From Clostridia bacterium (GTDB taxonomy: Bacteria > Bacillota > Clostridia > Oscillospirales > CAG-272): a stretch of DNA of 64,000 nt. Positions 51,144-58,772 of this stretch are shown piece by piece. The notes beneath the pieces are model-generated. The model saw only the letters and a program-made list of their open reading frames with translations. It was not told where the DNA came from and ran no database searches. Every line of letters begins with the position of its first letter. Within the stretch, counting starts at the first letter, position 1. The position numbers and the translations under genes are program-made. Location: assembly GCA_017503325.1 (NCBI GenBank), contig JAFVTI010000034.1, positions 1 through 64,000 on the forward strand. The letters are read 5' to 3'.

Positions 51144-51254
51144 TTATCTTATAAAATGGGTATGACAATACAAGCCCGACCTGTCCCAATTCATGGGATA
51201 CATGCCGCGCACGTTCACGGTATTCAGAATGGTTGTGAATACGAACATTGTCAT
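51144..51254 (-). CDS. Small ORF, 36 residues, unknown
   Basis: A 36-residue frame (start MTMFVFTTILNTVNV, end GLYCHTHFIR) read from ATG 51254. AAAAAGGAGCT precedes it by the normal distance, and a promoter with 17-bp spacing lies 25-50 bp upstream. The hairpin at 51082-51115 follows the stop. Promoter, ribosome site, ORF and terminator together suggest a true small gene or a regulatory leader peptide for the methyltransferase/kinase operon. I do not recognise the sequence. Confidence 0.5.
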   Translation of the reverse strand: MTMFVFTTILNTVNVRGMYPMNWDRSGLYCHTHFIR

Positions 51255-51276
51255 AGCTCCTTTTTGTATTTTGCTC

Positions 51277-51305
51277 AGTATAACACGCAATTTTGCGTTT
51301 GTCAA
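51277..51305 (-). promoter_or_regulatory. Promoter of the small ORF with palindrome in the spacer
   Basis: Minus strand TTGACA (51300-51305), 17-bp spacer, TATACT (51277-51282). The spacer is ACGCAA-2-TTGCGT (51285-51298), an operator-like inverted repeat between the -35 and -10. Confidence 0.72.
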
Positions 51306-51320
51306 GAGGTGTGTGAGAGA

Positions 51321-52877
51321 TTATTGCCACTCCCGATCCAGCACCTTGCGTCTGTTTTCCAAAAAATCCAAGAGGAATCGGTAGTTTTGCTCGGTAATAT
51401 CATCCTTGTCCGAGTACCAAAGCTGATCGTTGAGTGCAAGGGATTGGTCGATCTCACTCTTGTAGCTCTGTACGTAAACGATGCAATCGCCCAGCACCTC
51501 GGAATAGTAGGTCTGATATTGCTCGCAAAGCATGGCGTAAAGCTCATCCGAGCGGGATACACCGCGGAAGAAATCGTTGGAATATTCAATCGTGCTGTCC
51601 ACGTGATAATATTCGTTGGGCGCACCGGTCCAGGGCACGTACAGGCTGTAATCGTAATCCCAGATCGGACCGAACGCCAGCTTTTCGCCCGCGATCTGAT
51701 AGGTGTAGAAGGATTTCCAGATGTGGTCGCGCTCGCCCATGATCTGGTCAATGATCATGTAATCGATCAGCGAGTCTACGTCCAAATAGTGCTTCAGCTT
51801 TTTGGTGTTGCCGTCATTGCATGCTTCCAGAATCTTGTTATAGCGATTTTCTAACTGCGAAAAGAAGGAATAAAACTGCTCGTCCGAGCAAAAATCCTGC
51901 TTTTGCGGATATTTGAGCGTGAAATAGTTGTTACACCACGCCACGTAGAAATAGTCCTCGCCTTCGATTGCCGAGGGGTCATGCTGTACGCCCTCGTCTA
52001 AGCAAACGTAGAAATTGAACTGGTCAAGGTCGGTCATGTCGGGGGTAATGGTTTGTTCTATATCCATGCGCCCCTCGTTTTCCTGCACCTGCTCGCAAAG
52101 CGTGTAAAGACCCATAAATTCGCCGTTGAGGTAGAGGTTGACGTGATGCGGCGTGGGTGTGAATGCCAGCGCATCGGATGCTGCGCCAAGATAAAATGCG
52201 GTGGTATTGTGCATGCAGGATGGATCAAGATATTCGGCAAGCAGCACCCAGCTCTTTGCCTTTTCCAGACCGAAAAGCGAAACCTTTTGATTGAATTTGA
52301 TGCGATAAGGCTTTTTGGGATAGCCCTGCGTGGAGTTACCGCGCAGGCGGATGCCGCCGCCTACGTTGTGGAACTCGTCCTCTGTGTTGACAAGATCTGC
52401 GCGCATGTCCACGTAGTCAAATTTGTTTTCAATCGGCGCGTCGCTTGTGTCAATGTGTAAAATGGGCAGCTCGCGCGTCACGTAGTCCAATAGCAGCGTG
52501 ACCCTGGTGTCCTTGGTCACGTTTTCAAGCGAGATATCGGTGCCCTCGAACACCTGGCCGTCGATTTCGTAGCCGTCGTAGACGTAGCCGCGCTTGATCT
52601 CAAACGATACGGGTACAAAGGCCGCGTCGGTCACGTCCTGCACGGGTTCACCGCCCGAAAAGACGACTGCGTCCTTGATCGGGCAGACGATCTCAACCAC
52701 GGTGCGCCCGTCGTCGGTTTCTGTTTCGGTTTCGACTTCAGTCTCGATTTCGACTTCAGTCTCGATTTGTGTTTCGGTAGTGCTGTCGGTCGTTTGCTCC
52801 TGCGGTGTGGATACGTCGTTGCACGCACCCAGCATAAGGCAAAGCAAAAGACCGAGGCAAAGCCATCTTTTTTTCAT
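51321..52877 (-). CDS. CotH kinase family lipoprotein
   Basis: 518 residues. Signal peptide MKKRWLCLGLLLCLMLGAC with Cys19 as lipid site, then a repetitive Glu/Thr linker (ETEVEIETEVETETET). The CotH domain begins near residue 140 with ILHIDT and GIRLRGNSTQGYPKKPYR, and the late FGPIWDYDYS carries metal-binding Asp residues. CotH proteins phosphorylate proteins or other surface molecules outside the membrane. RBS AGAAAGG. It lies 12 bp after an MFS gene in one operon. Confidence 0.87.
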   Translation of the reverse strand: MKKRWLCLGLLLCLMLGACNDVSTPQEQTTDSTTETQIETEVEIETEVETETETDDGRTVVEIVCPIKDAVVFSGGEPVQDVTDAAFVPVSFEIKRGYVYDGYEIDGQVFEGTDISLENVTKDTRVTLLLDYVTRELPILHIDTSDAPIENKFDYVDMRADLVNTEDEFHNVGGGIRLRGNSTQGYPKKPYRIKFNQKVSLFGLEKAKSWVLLAEYLDPSCMHNTTAFYLGAASDALAFTPTPHHVNLYLNGEFMGLYTLCEQVQENEGRMDIEQTITPDMTDLDQFNFYVCLDEGVQHDPSAIEGEDYFYVAWCNNYFTLKYPQKQDFCSDEQFYSFFSQLENRYNKILEACNDGNTKKLKHYLDVDSLIDYMIIDQIMGERDHIWKSFYTYQIAGEKLAFGPIWDYDYSLYVPWTGAPNEYYHVDSTIEYSNDFFRGVSRSDELYAMLCEQYQTYYSEVLGDCIVYVQSYKSEIDQSLALNDQLWYSDKDDITEQNYRFLLDFLENRRKVLDREWQ

Positions 52878-52889
52878 AAAAATCCTTTC

Positions 52890-54224
52890 TTATATGGATT
52901 CGGGATCCGGCTCAAGGCGTTTGCCCATGAGCAGGATATAGGCGACGATGCCCAGCTGAATGATGCCCGAAAGCGCGATCAGCCAGGGAATGCCGCCCCG
53001 GTAGGTGTAGCCAAGCAGGGGAACGGCGAAGTTTTTGGAAAGGGCAACGAATATGGTGCCAAACAGCAGACCTGCAGCCGCGCCTATGTTGAACACGATC
53101 TGATAAAACGAGGTGTAGCAGGTACGGTTGGCCTCGGGCATATTGATGTATTGCATATTGGCCACGATGGAGTTGCGTCCAACGCCCGCAAAGTGCTGCG
53201 GCAGACGAATGGCCAGCAGCATGGTTACAAGCAGCCAGGGCGCAAGATCGGGACGGATGAGCGCATAAAGCAGCTGCAGGGGGGATTCAATCATCAAAGC
53301 AAAGGCCAGCGCGCGCAGCCAGGAGGTTTTTTGAATGCGCTTTTGCCAGAATTTCATGGAGAAGGGGAAAAAGAAGGGGTAGACGAAAATGATAAAGCAG
53401 TAAAGGAAATAGGTAATGCCGATGGTGTCCATCAGGTAAACCTGCAGGAAGGTGTTGTGGCAGTAAAGCGAGAACTGCCATGCAAACACGACCACCATGC
53501 AAAGCATGTATTTTTTGTTGGAGAGAGGAATGGTGATGATGTCACGGAATTTGGGCGTGCGGATCACGGGGTAGTCCACCTCGCGGGGCAGCGAGAGCAA
53601 AATGACGTCCACGACGCCGAGGATAAAGCCGAAATGGCGCACGTACTCCAAAAATTTCAGCTGATCGGCAGGCATAGCGGCAAGGCGGTCGGCAAACACG
53701 GCTGCGACCAAAACCAGAATGCCGGGGAGCAGCGCAGCGGCAAACTGATTGAAGGTCATGTATTGCGCGCGAATGCTCTCGGGCAAAAACTTGACGTGCC
53801 ATGCGGCATATCCCGAAACTGCGATGATGTTGAATATGTAGGCAATAAATTGCAGCACCGACATGCAAATGATCAGCACGGTGGCGTTGCTCACAAAGCG
53901 AGGCAGCAGCGTCAGCGCGAAAATGCTGCAGACGTAGTACATGAGCTTGCAAAAGCCGAGCACAAAGCGACGCTTTTTGAAGTGTGTCAGAAGGGCGGGC
54001 GCGAAAATGACGAAAAGTCCTGCGATAAAGGGAGAGAAGGCTAAGATTCCGATCTCCTCGGGCTCCATGTGGTAGCCGCGCAGAAATTCAGTCCAGAATA
54101 TGCCGGTGGTAATGTAGTTGATCATCGCCTCCAGCGCGACGGACAACAGTAACAGGCAACGCGTGCGTGCGTCGGGGTCCTTGAAATTAAAGACCTGACC
54201 CATAGTCGATTTTTTTAATTGCAT
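52890..54224 (-). CDS. Major facilitator superfamily transporter
   Basis: 444 residues with about twelve membrane segments. ATG 54224 (MQLKKS) follows CTGGAGCTGTC; an alternative 12 codons upstream has no ribosome site. It contains no recognisable substrate motif. The late segment NSIVANMQYINMPEANRTCY is unusual. It is first in an operon with the CotH lipoprotein, so the transported molecule could be the kinase target or a product of its action. Confidence 0.78.
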   Translation of the reverse strand: MQLKKSTMGQVFNFKDPDARTRCLLLLSVALEAMINYITTGIFWTEFLRGYHMEPEEIGILAFSPFIAGLFVIFAPALLTHFKKRRFVLGFCKLMYYVCSIFALTLLPRFVSNATVLIICMSVLQFIAYIFNIIAVSGYAAWHVKFLPESIRAQYMTFNQFAAALLPGILVLVAAVFADRLAAMPADQLKFLEYVRHFGFILGVVDVILLSLPREVDYPVIRTPKFRDIITIPLSNKKYMLCMVVVFAWQFSLYCHNTFLQVYLMDTIGITYFLYCFIIFVYPFFFPFSMKFWQKRIQKTSWLRALAFALMIESPLQLLYALIRPDLAPWLLVTMLLAIRLPQHFAGVGRNSIVANMQYINMPEANRTCYTSFYQIVFNIGAAAGLLFGTIFVALSKNFAVPLLGYTYRGGIPWLIALSGIIQLGIVAYILLMGKRLEPDPESI

Positions 54225-54259
54225 GACAGCTCCAGATCGAAAAAGAAAATTACAATACA

Positions 54260-54288
54260 ATTATATCCCGCCCTGCTGTGTTTGTCAA
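54260..54288 (-). promoter_or_regulatory. Promoter of the MFS-CotH operon
   Basis: Minus strand TTGACA (54283-54288), 17-bp spacer, TATAAT (54260-54265). Confidence 0.85.
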
Positions 54289-54360
54289 TATGATAGGGGT
54301 TGGATTATTTGCAAGAAAGGCATGAAAAAGCCACGGAGCAGCCGAGTGCACGTTTCCTTA

Positions 54361-54389
54361 TTGACGCATGCTCCAAAATATGGTATAAT
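54361..54389 (+). promoter_or_regulatory. Promoter of the 305-residue methyltransferase gene
   Basis: TTGACG (54361-54366), 17-bp spacer, TATAAT (54384-54389) preceded by TGG. Confidence 0.8.
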
Positions 54390-54419
54390 CAGGTCATGAT
54401 GTAAAGAGAGGTTTGACAA

Positions 54420-55337
54420 ATGGAAACACCGATCAAGCAAATATCGGGGCTGCGGCCCGAGACCATCCGCACCTATAACGACGGCGTGGTGCGTATGATG
54501 AGCCTTTTGCTCAACATCGCAGCTGATTCGCTGGACGCAGGCACGGTGGACGAGATCGCGCGAGAATGCGGCGTCAGCCGCGCGTATGCGTATGCCGAGT
54601 GCTTGGCAGCCGTGTGCGGCCTTGACAGCGCGGGAAGAGACAGAGACTTATTCCGCCATTATTTCGTTCCCATGATCCACGAGCTTGACCCTGCGGATTT
54701 TGAGAACGATGCGTATTACCGGAATATCAAAATCAAGCCGGGCAAGAGCGGCAAATGGGAGTATAGGCAAATGAGCCTGAAACCCTGCGAAGCCTTTGTC
54801 TGCAACGATTTTTTGGTGACAAGGGACAATCGCATGATCCCGCAGATCGGCTTTTTCATGCGCGAATTCGCTTTTCCCGGCGTTTTGGAAAACGGCAGGG
54901 AATGGATGACGCTGATGCCCAACGAGACCGTGACCACCAAGCCCGCTCTGGAGCGCGCGCACGGCCGCGTGCTGACCTTTGGACTGGGACTTGGCTACTT
55001 TGCGTACATGGCGGCTCGCAAGCCCGAGGTCGAATCGGTCACGGTGGTGGATCTGAGCGCGGACGCGATTTCGTTGTTTGAGCAGAATCTGCTGCCGCAG
55101 ATGGAGTGCCGCAACAAGATCAAGGTGATCCATGCCGACGCGTTTGATTTTGCCGAAAAGCACTATCCAACGGGGGAGTTTGACTTTGTCTTTGCCGACA
55201 TCTGGCACGACGTGTCGGACGGCAAGGATCTCTATCTTCGATTCAAGTCTATGGAAAAGCTCGCGCCCGGGATGGAATATGTCTATTGGCTGGAGAATTC
55301 CATTGCGTGCTATCTTGACGACGCGCTGTGGCCTTAA
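54420..55337 (+). CDS. Class I methyltransferase-fold protein with N-terminal helical region
   Basis: 305 residues. Residues 35-65 contain an HTH-like stretch (TVDEIARECGVSRAYAYAE). The C-terminal half is a Rossmann SAM or spermidine-synthase fold: RVLTFGLGLGYFAYMAAR, then VTVVDLSADAISLFEQN, VIHADAFDFAE and DFVFADIWHD. The catalytic identity and substrate are unknown. GAGAGG precedes the ATG. It is monocistronic. Confidence 0.7.
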   Translation: METPIKQISGLRPETIRTYNDGVVRMMSLLLNIAADSLDAGTVDEIARECGVSRAYAYAECLAAVCGLDSAGRDRDLFRHYFVPMIHELDPADFENDAYYRNIKIKPGKSGKWEYRQMSLKPCEAFVCNDFLVTRDNRMIPQIGFFMREFAFPGVLENGREWMTLMPNETVTTKPALERAHGRVLTFGLGLGYFAYMAARKPEVESVTVVDLSADAISLFEQNLLPQMECRNKIKVIHADAFDFAEKHYPTGEFDFVFADIWHDVSDGKDLYLRFKSMEKLAPGMEYVYWLENSIACYLDDALWP

Positions 55338-55364
55338 AAAGTTTCCAAGAATTGCGCAATCTTA

Positions 55365-55393
55365 TTGCAATTGCCCCGCGTGTATGATATAAT
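55365..55393 (+). promoter_or_regulatory. Promoter of the GH78-like gene
   Basis: TTGCAA (55365-55370), 17-bp spacer, TATAAT (55388-55393). Confidence 0.78.
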
Positions 55394-55437
55394 CAAAATG
55401 CAGATACCATAAATCAAGAACAGAAAGGGTATTCAAC

Positions 55438-57135
55438 ATGGCAAAAAGAATAATTGATAAGTTTACGGCTCTGGCAGGGGAGCATACCGACCCCCGTACC
55501 AGAAGATATTTGGCTCCCAAGAGAATCGTGTGGACGCAGGGAAACGTCAGCGGCGCGGAGAATCTCTTGGAGGAAAAGAGCAATCAGATCACGCTGGTGG
55601 TAGGGCAGGATAACTGCACGCTCAAGAACGAGCCCGGCAAGCCCCACGCAGCGATTTTGGTGGACTTCGGCATTGAATTTGCAGGCTCTGCACGCTTCCA
55701 TACCTGGATGACGCACGGCCCCGGACACAACGGTGCTGTCCGCGTTGCCGCCCGCTTTGGCGAGAGCGTGATGGAGGCTCTGACGCCTCTGGGCGAAAAG
55801 AACACCACCAACGACCACGCTCTCCGTGACAGCGTATACAGCCTTGGCATGTATTCGGGCATTGAGACCAACGAGACCGGCTACCGTTTCCTTTACGTAG
55901 AGCTGCTGGACGAGGACGCATTCATTACCTTCAAGGCCATTCAGGGCGTATTCCACTATATGGATCTGGAATATAAGGGCACGTTCAAGTGCTCCGATGA
56001 GCGTCTGAACCAGATCTGGGATACCGCTGCATACACCGCGCACCTGAACATGCAGGAATATTTGTGGGACGGCATCAAGCGTGACAGACTTGTCTGGATC
56101 GGTGACATGCACACCGAGGTCAAGACCATTCTGACCACCTTCGGCTACACCGACATCGTGCCGAGATCTCTGGACGTTGTTCGTGACGAGACCCCAGTCG
56201 GCACTTGGATGAACGGCATTTCGTCCTATTCCATGTGGTGGCTGATCATTCAGCACGACTGGTACAGAACCGTGGGCGACACGGTCTATCTGTCTCAGCA
56301 GAGAGATTACATTCACGATCTGATGAACGTACTGGCCGATTGCGTGGACGAGGACGGCGTGGAGCACATGCCCGAGAACAGATTTATGGACTGGCCCAAC
56401 AACGACAATCCCGGTGCGATCCATGCAGGTCTGCAGGGCCTTCTCAAGATCGCGCTTGACAAGGGTACCTCGCTGCTCTATACCTTGGGCGACGTGGCTC
56501 TGGCCGAAAAGTGCGCCATGGCGGCAGTGCGCATGAGAAAGCACGTGCCCGATCCTTGCGGCTCCAAGCAGGCAGCAGCGCTTTTGGTGCTGGCAGGCTT
56601 GGCTGACCCCAAGGAGATCAACGACACCATGATTGCGCCCGGCGGCGGACACGGCTATTCCACCTTCTTTGGCTACTATATCCTCAAGGCAAAGGCACTG
56701 GCAGGTGACTTCGCAGGCGCTTTGGACGATATCAAGGAATACTGGGGCGGCATGCTGGACATGGGTGCTACCACCTTCTGGGAGGATTTCCACCTGTCCT
56801 GGATGGAGAATGCAGGCAGAATTGACGAGATCGTGCCCGAGGGCAAGATCGACATTCACGGTGACTACGGCGCATACTGCTACGTCAAGTTCCGTCATTC
56901 GCTCTGTCACGGCTGGGCTTCCGGTCCTTGCCCCTACCTGTCCTCTTACGTCATGGGTGTTCGCTCCATCTCTCCCAATACCTACGAGATCAAGCCCGAG
57001 CTTGCATACCTCGATTGGGTAGAGGGCACGTACCCCACCCCCAAGGGCGAAATCTACATCAAGGTCACCAAGGATGCAGAGGGCAAGCAGGTTGTTGATA
57101 TTCAGGCACCCAAGGGCATCTTTATTCTCAGATGA
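55438..57135 (+). CDS. Alpha-L-rhamnosidase-like (GH78) protein
   Basis: 565 residues without a signal peptide, so probably intracellular. A beta-sandwich N-terminus is followed by an (alpha/alpha)6 barrel; KRDRLVWIGDMHTE (near 213-227) is the GH78 active-site block and SLCHGWASGPCPYL its usual late signature. It would release terminal rhamnose from plant glycosides or polysaccharides. It is shorter than typical 900-1000-residue GH78 enzymes, so accessory domains are missing. AAAGGG precedes the ATG. The unknown membrane protein downstream may share its transcript. Confidence 0.8.
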   Translation: MAKRIIDKFTALAGEHTDPRTRRYLAPKRIVWTQGNVSGAENLLEEKSNQITLVVGQDNCTLKNEPGKPHAAILVDFGIEFAGSARFHTWMTHGPGHNGAVRVAARFGESVMEALTPLGEKNTTNDHALRDSVYSLGMYSGIETNETGYRFLYVELLDEDAFITFKAIQGVFHYMDLEYKGTFKCSDERLNQIWDTAAYTAHLNMQEYLWDGIKRDRLVWIGDMHTEVKTILTTFGYTDIVPRSLDVVRDETPVGTWMNGISSYSMWWLIIQHDWYRTVGDTVYLSQQRDYIHDLMNVLADCVDEDGVEHMPENRFMDWPNNDNPGAIHAGLQGLLKIALDKGTSLLYTLGDVALAEKCAMAAVRMRKHVPDPCGSKQAAALLVLAGLADPKEINDTMIAPGGGHGYSTFFGYYILKAKALAGDFAGALDDIKEYWGGMLDMGATTFWEDFHLSWMENAGRIDEIVPEGKIDIHGDYGAYCYVKFRHSLCHGWASGPCPYLSSYVMGVRSISPNTYEIKPELAYLDWVEGTYPTPKGEIYIKVTKDAEGKQVVDIQAPKGIFILR

Positions 57136-57169
57136 GTTAGTTAAGTATATAGAAAACCCGACAGAGTGA

Positions 57170-57197
57170 GGCGTTGTGTTCCTAAGGACACAACGCC
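57170..57197 (+). other. Hairpin after the GH78-like gene
   Basis: GGCGTTGTGT and ACACAACGCC pair. No T-run follows, so termination is doubtful; read-through into the next gene is possible. Confidence 0.5.
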
Positions 57198-57247
57198 AAC
57201 TCTAAATGAATTTTTGCAATTTTTCATTGAACCTTACGGAGGAATTT

Positions 57248-58450
57248 ATGGATAAAGCGCTACTCAAACGAATTGGAAAATCCGTTCTGCGGTCGGTTCT
57301 TTTATTTTTCGTTTTTGCACTTGTAACCATCGTTTCGCGCTCTGTGTTTGACGGCGAGCTGGAAAACATGGATATGCTGAACGGTGTGGCGATTCCGCTT
57401 TGGTTGCTTGGGCTTTGGCACGTTTTCTATATGCTTTTGATCTTTGAATCCACAGTTTTTGCGCTTCACAGGCATGCTGCTGAGGAAAAGGCAGCATACT
57501 TGGATAAACGCATTGGTGTCGGGCTGCGCGCAGAGCTGAGGGCATTGTTTTGCTCATTTGAATTCTACGTGGATTGCGCTGCGACCGTCATTTTGTCCTT
57601 GGTCATGCCGCTTGGTCTGTATGATTGTATCGGTCAAGCACTTCCGAGCGCGGGTTTGGGAAAAATCCCCGTGACCTTGATTGGACTTGTGCTGCTGCTG
57701 GCGCTGCTCTTGGTGGCACGTTTGTCGCTTGGTCGTTTGTGGATCTCCGACAGCATCTCATCAGGCCGAGAGGGCAAGAAAAAGAAGAAAGAGCGCAGCG
57801 CACTGTTCCTGACCATCAAGGGAATTGCCTTTGCAGTGATGGTGTATATCGTTTCGTCGTATGCGATTACGTGGTTTGTACCGTTTCTTGTGACCTTGGC
57901 CAACCTTGCCGGTGGAGTGATCGTGGTTTTATATTTATTTATTGCGATTTTGATTGCACTTGCGGTTGCACTTGCGGTGTTCTATATCAGGGCCATTGTC
58001 AAACGCCGTCAGTTTATAGCGGACATGAAAAAGATCTGCCAAGAGCGAGGCGCTGTTTTGTCTGACATAAAAAGGCCGTATTTGTCTGTATTTTTCCAGC
58101 ATAAGGGAACGAGCTTTACGTTAAAGCAAGAAGGAAAGGAATACCAATGCAAGCTGATTGCAGGCGTGTTCCGAAGCTCTCCCCTCGTATTTACCGACAC
58201 GGGTGAGGGTCTTCGCCAGGATGTGCTGCGCATAGTCAGGGTGAACTTGCTGCACGTGAATACGCGCATAGATTACCGTATGGAGGGCGATGGCAAAAAG
58301 CTTCTGATCGTGCTGCCCGTGCCCGAAAGAATATACGTATCGACAGAAGGTTCAACGCCTCGCCCTGCGGATACGGGAGAGGTGCTCGGAGAGTACACCC
58401 TCTATACCGCAACGGGATTCTTGGGAGCGTTGGAGCGAAATATTCTGTGA
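57248..58450 (+). CDS. Unknown integral membrane protein
   Basis: 400 residues. Six to seven hydrophobic segments between about 10 and 270 (VLLFFVFALVTIVS, PLWLLGLWHVFYMLLIF and VIVVLYLFIAILIALAVAL, for example), then a soluble C-terminal 130 residues with beta-strand character. I start at ATG 57248 after GGAGGAATTT; the longer frame from 57206 lacks one. No enzyme or transport motif is seen. It follows the GH78-like gene with only a hairpin between. Function not recognised. Confidence 0.65.
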   Translation: MDKALLKRIGKSVLRSVLLFFVFALVTIVSRSVFDGELENMDMLNGVAIPLWLLGLWHVFYMLLIFESTVFALHRHAAEEKAAYLDKRIGVGLRAELRALFCSFEFYVDCAATVILSLVMPLGLYDCIGQALPSAGLGKIPVTLIGLVLLLALLLVARLSLGRLWISDSISSGREGKKKKKERSALFLTIKGIAFAVMVYIVSSYAITWFVPFLVTLANLAGGVIVVLYLFIAILIALAVALAVFYIRAIVKRRQFIADMKKICQERGAVLSDIKRPYLSVFFQHKGTSFTLKQEGKEYQCKLIAGVFRSSPLVFTDTGEGLRQDVLRIVRVNLLHVNTRIDYRMEGDGKKLLIVLPVPERIYVSTEGSTPRPADTGEVLGEYTLYTATGFLGALERNIL

Positions 58451-58462
58451 GAATTGAAAAAG

Positions 58463-58495
58463 GGAGATCACCGGCAAAGGTGATCTCCTTTTTTA
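58463..58495 (+). terminator. Terminator of the membrane protein gene
   Basis: GGAGATCACC, loop GGCAAA, GGTGATCTCC and a run of T. Confidence 0.88.
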
Positions 58496-58501
58496 TACGA
58501 A

Positions 58502-58772
58502 CGTAGGGGCGATTCACGAATCGACCGCGAATTTGGGGATGCGAAAGGGGCAGATATGAAATCCGCCCCAAGGCTGTTGGGGTGTTATGTGAAGAAATCC
58601 ACTCCGTTCTTTTTGAGCAAGGAGCTGCAAAGAAGAACATATTTGCTTCGCAAATTAAACAGCGTGAAAGAGTTTCGCCTCTGCGGAGGCGACGAGGGCT
58701 TCGCGCCCTCGACCTGCGCCGCCTTTTGAAAAAGGCGGGCGAAAACTTTCGTGAAGGGCTCGTCCGAGTTGA
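58502..58772. repeat. Repeat-rich gap with GTAGGGGCGA core and composite hairpin
   Basis: CGTAGGGGCGA (58502-58512) is the dispersed core. At 58671-58747 three hairpins in a row (58675-58692, 58693-58711, 58720-58737) are enclosed by near-complementary outer ends AGTTTCGCC and GGCGAAAACT, forming a branched structure. I find no coding gene. It abuts the stop of the DUF4091 gene. Confidence 0.65.
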
